Shown here in pieces: positions 63,023 to 64,000 of a stretch of DNA of 64,000 nt. Origin of the DNA: Bin55 sp028819195. Its GTDB lineage: Bacteria > Pseudomonadota > Gammaproteobacteria > Pseudomonadales > Azotimanducaceae. The DNA lies in NCBI GenBank assembly GCA_028819195.1, contig JAPPMF010000015.1, positions 124,001-188,000 of the forward strand, read 5' to 3'. Below the pieces are notes generated by a model. The model searched no databases. It saw only the letters and a program-made list of their open reading frames with translations, and was not told the origin of the DNA. How positions within the stretch are numbered: the first letter of the stretch is position 1; the number at the start of each line of letters is the position of its first letter. Both the position numbers and the translations under genes were made by a program.

Positions 63023-64000
63023 ATGAAAAAGTGGTCTGAAAAACAACGAACGCACAACTTACGGCATGCACTGAAGTTGAATGAACGTAGACTTCGATCT
63101 AAACGTCAGCGAAAGAAAACTCGGAAATCTCATGAACGTAAACCACGTTTCAGAAGACGATTGGAGTCACCTCGCACTGAAAGGATAACATGTCCCGAAC
63201 AACTCTCATTAGAGCATGACCGTACAGGAGTCATCGATGTAGTCAGACATATTCGATATATCAGCTCTGTACCAAGTAAGAACCCATACATTGACTTTCG
63301 AAAAATCCAAACGGTTTCATTATCTGGAGCATTGATTCTGGTTGCAGAGCTTGATAGATGGAACAAACTCAAACGAAGTGACGAAGATCGCCTCAATACC
63401 ATTGATGTCCACGAATGGAATTCTAAGATTCGCTATTCGCTTGGACAAATGGGCTTCTTCCAGCTGCTGAAGGCCAATTACCCAAGAGATTTGCAAATGG
63501 CTGATAAGGCAGAGCACTTCGATTCGTTTCAATACGTAAAATACAGGACAGACTCAAAGCTCGATGGGCAGGCTATTGAAGAGTTTCGACGAAATCAATT
63601 GGAACCAGTCCTTGGTACCATTCCCAGCCCAAAACACTTCTATGGTGCCCTTGTTGAGGCGATGACTAATGTCGATTATCATGCTTACGAAGATAAAGCA
63701 CACTACCCGAATTGGTGGCTTTCCGCCGCAATTGATAAAACAACGAAGGAAACGCGAATAATGCTGTTTGATCAAGGTGCGGGAATCCCCAAGACGATAC
63801 CAAAGAACTTTGTCGAGGCCTTCGTGTCCGTATTCGGAAATAACCACGCAAAATTGATCGAAGCAGCACATACACTAGGGCTATCCGCAAGTAAGAAAAA
63901 GAATCGTGGTATCGGCTTGCAAAGGGATGTCAAAAACTACTGGGATATCATGAAGAAAGACGGTTCATACTCTGTTCAAAGTTTGAAAGGTGAGTACACC
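63023..64000 (+). CDS. STAS-like plus GHKL ATPase protein, 3' end outside the window
   Basis: An open frame from ATG 63023 runs to the last base (326 codons). The first 45 residues are strongly basic. A STAS-like segment follows (YIDFRKIQTVSLSGALILVA, about 90-115), then a GHKL ATPase with N box EAMTNVDYHAYED (about 213-225), G1 box FDQGAGIP (about 249-256) and G2 box GRGIGLQ (about 295-301). This joins in one chain the two modules of anti-sigma or anti-anti-sigma switches. Similar proteins occur in accessory islands; their role is unclear. Confidence 0.75.
   Translation, partial: MKKWSEKQRTHNLRHALKLNERRLRSKRQRKKTRKSHERKPRFRRRLESPRTERITCPEQLSLEHDRTGVIDVVRHIRYISSVPSKNPYIDFRKIQTVSLSGALILVAELDRWNKLKRSDEDRLNTIDVHEWNSKIRYSLGQMGFFQLLKANYPRDLQMADKAEHFDSFQYVKYRTDSKLDGQAIEEFRRNQLEPVLGTIPSPKHFYGALVEAMTNVDYHAYEDKAHYPNWWLSAAIDKTTKETRIMLFDQGAGIPKTIPKNFVEAFVSVFGNNHAKLIEAAHTLGLSASKKKNRGIGLQRDVKNYWDIMKKDGSYSVQSLKGEYT

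Noticed and set aside
1..64000. tRNA, rRNA and CRISPR arrays
   Set aside because: No regularly spaced direct repeats, no rRNA-like sequence and no convincing tRNA arms were seen; a tRNAscan-SE and CRISPR search would settle it.

Overview
The window reads as chromosomal DNA of a moderately AT-rich gammaproteobacterium, probably uncultured and possibly marine or host-associated (lifestyle is inference). The assignment rests on gene order: holA, lptE and leuS lie together, and lnt, corC, ybeY and phoH (ybeZ) lie together in the order known from Escherichia coli and relatives. A cbb3 oxidase operon, CreD, DUF1820 and a Lnt/LptE lipoprotein and LPS pathway also fit a Gram-negative gammaproteobacterium.

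Layout. 1-1445: the start of cobT and all of cobS (cobaltochelatase-type AAA pair). 1763-8773: first defence-like block, made of an Hsp70-TPR protein translationally coupled to a compact SF1 helicase, a DUF4411 PIN toxin with an XRE-ImmA/IrrE partner, and an HNH enzyme of the phosphorothioate-sensing type. 8817-23681: housekeeping genes (holA, lptE, an atypical leuS, two paralogous inner-membrane helical-repeat proteins, a molybdenum hydroxylase pair, lnt, corC, ybeY, phoH). 23824-29219: a DenV-type pyrimidine dimer glycosylase, a papain-like protein, two small secreted or unknown ORFs with a likely frameshift, and the decayed remains of an integrative element (serine resolvase relic, broken PFGI-1-type ParB). 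29613-33549: creD, DUF1820 and an S9 oligopeptidase lipoprotein. 33657-38372: small membrane ORFs and a type II restriction-modification pair flanked by two near-identical copies of a small membrane-anchored protein gene. 38766-45809: two tandem outer-membrane barrels, the proteasome homologue Anbu beside a cereblon-like CULT protein, a HAD hydrolase, a Yip1 protein and ccoNOQP. 45936-64000: second defence-like block, with a truncated Schlafen/HATPase regulator, a DUF499 ATPase split by an in-frame amber codon, a small coupled protein, a DUF1156 methylase, a PLD-SNF2 helicase, a SIR2 + DUF4020-like pair on the other strand, a beta-rich unknown, a GIY-YIG-like protein and a STAS-HATPase protein that runs off the end.

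How the genes work together. The two accessory blocks bracket core genes and carry many nucleic-acid-targeting or NAD-targeting functions, as expected for defence islands. The DUF499, DUF1156 and SNF2 genes form one coupled operon that resembles part of BREX type 3 but has no PglZ or BrxA in view, and its ATPase is currently interrupted. The most unusual neighbourhoods are Anbu next to a CULT domain, the Hsp70-TPR/helicase pair, the duplicated gene around the restriction-modification module, and lnt without any conventional start codon beside a folded 3' element. Several breaks (amber, opal, frameshifts) indicate active gene decay in the accessory parts.
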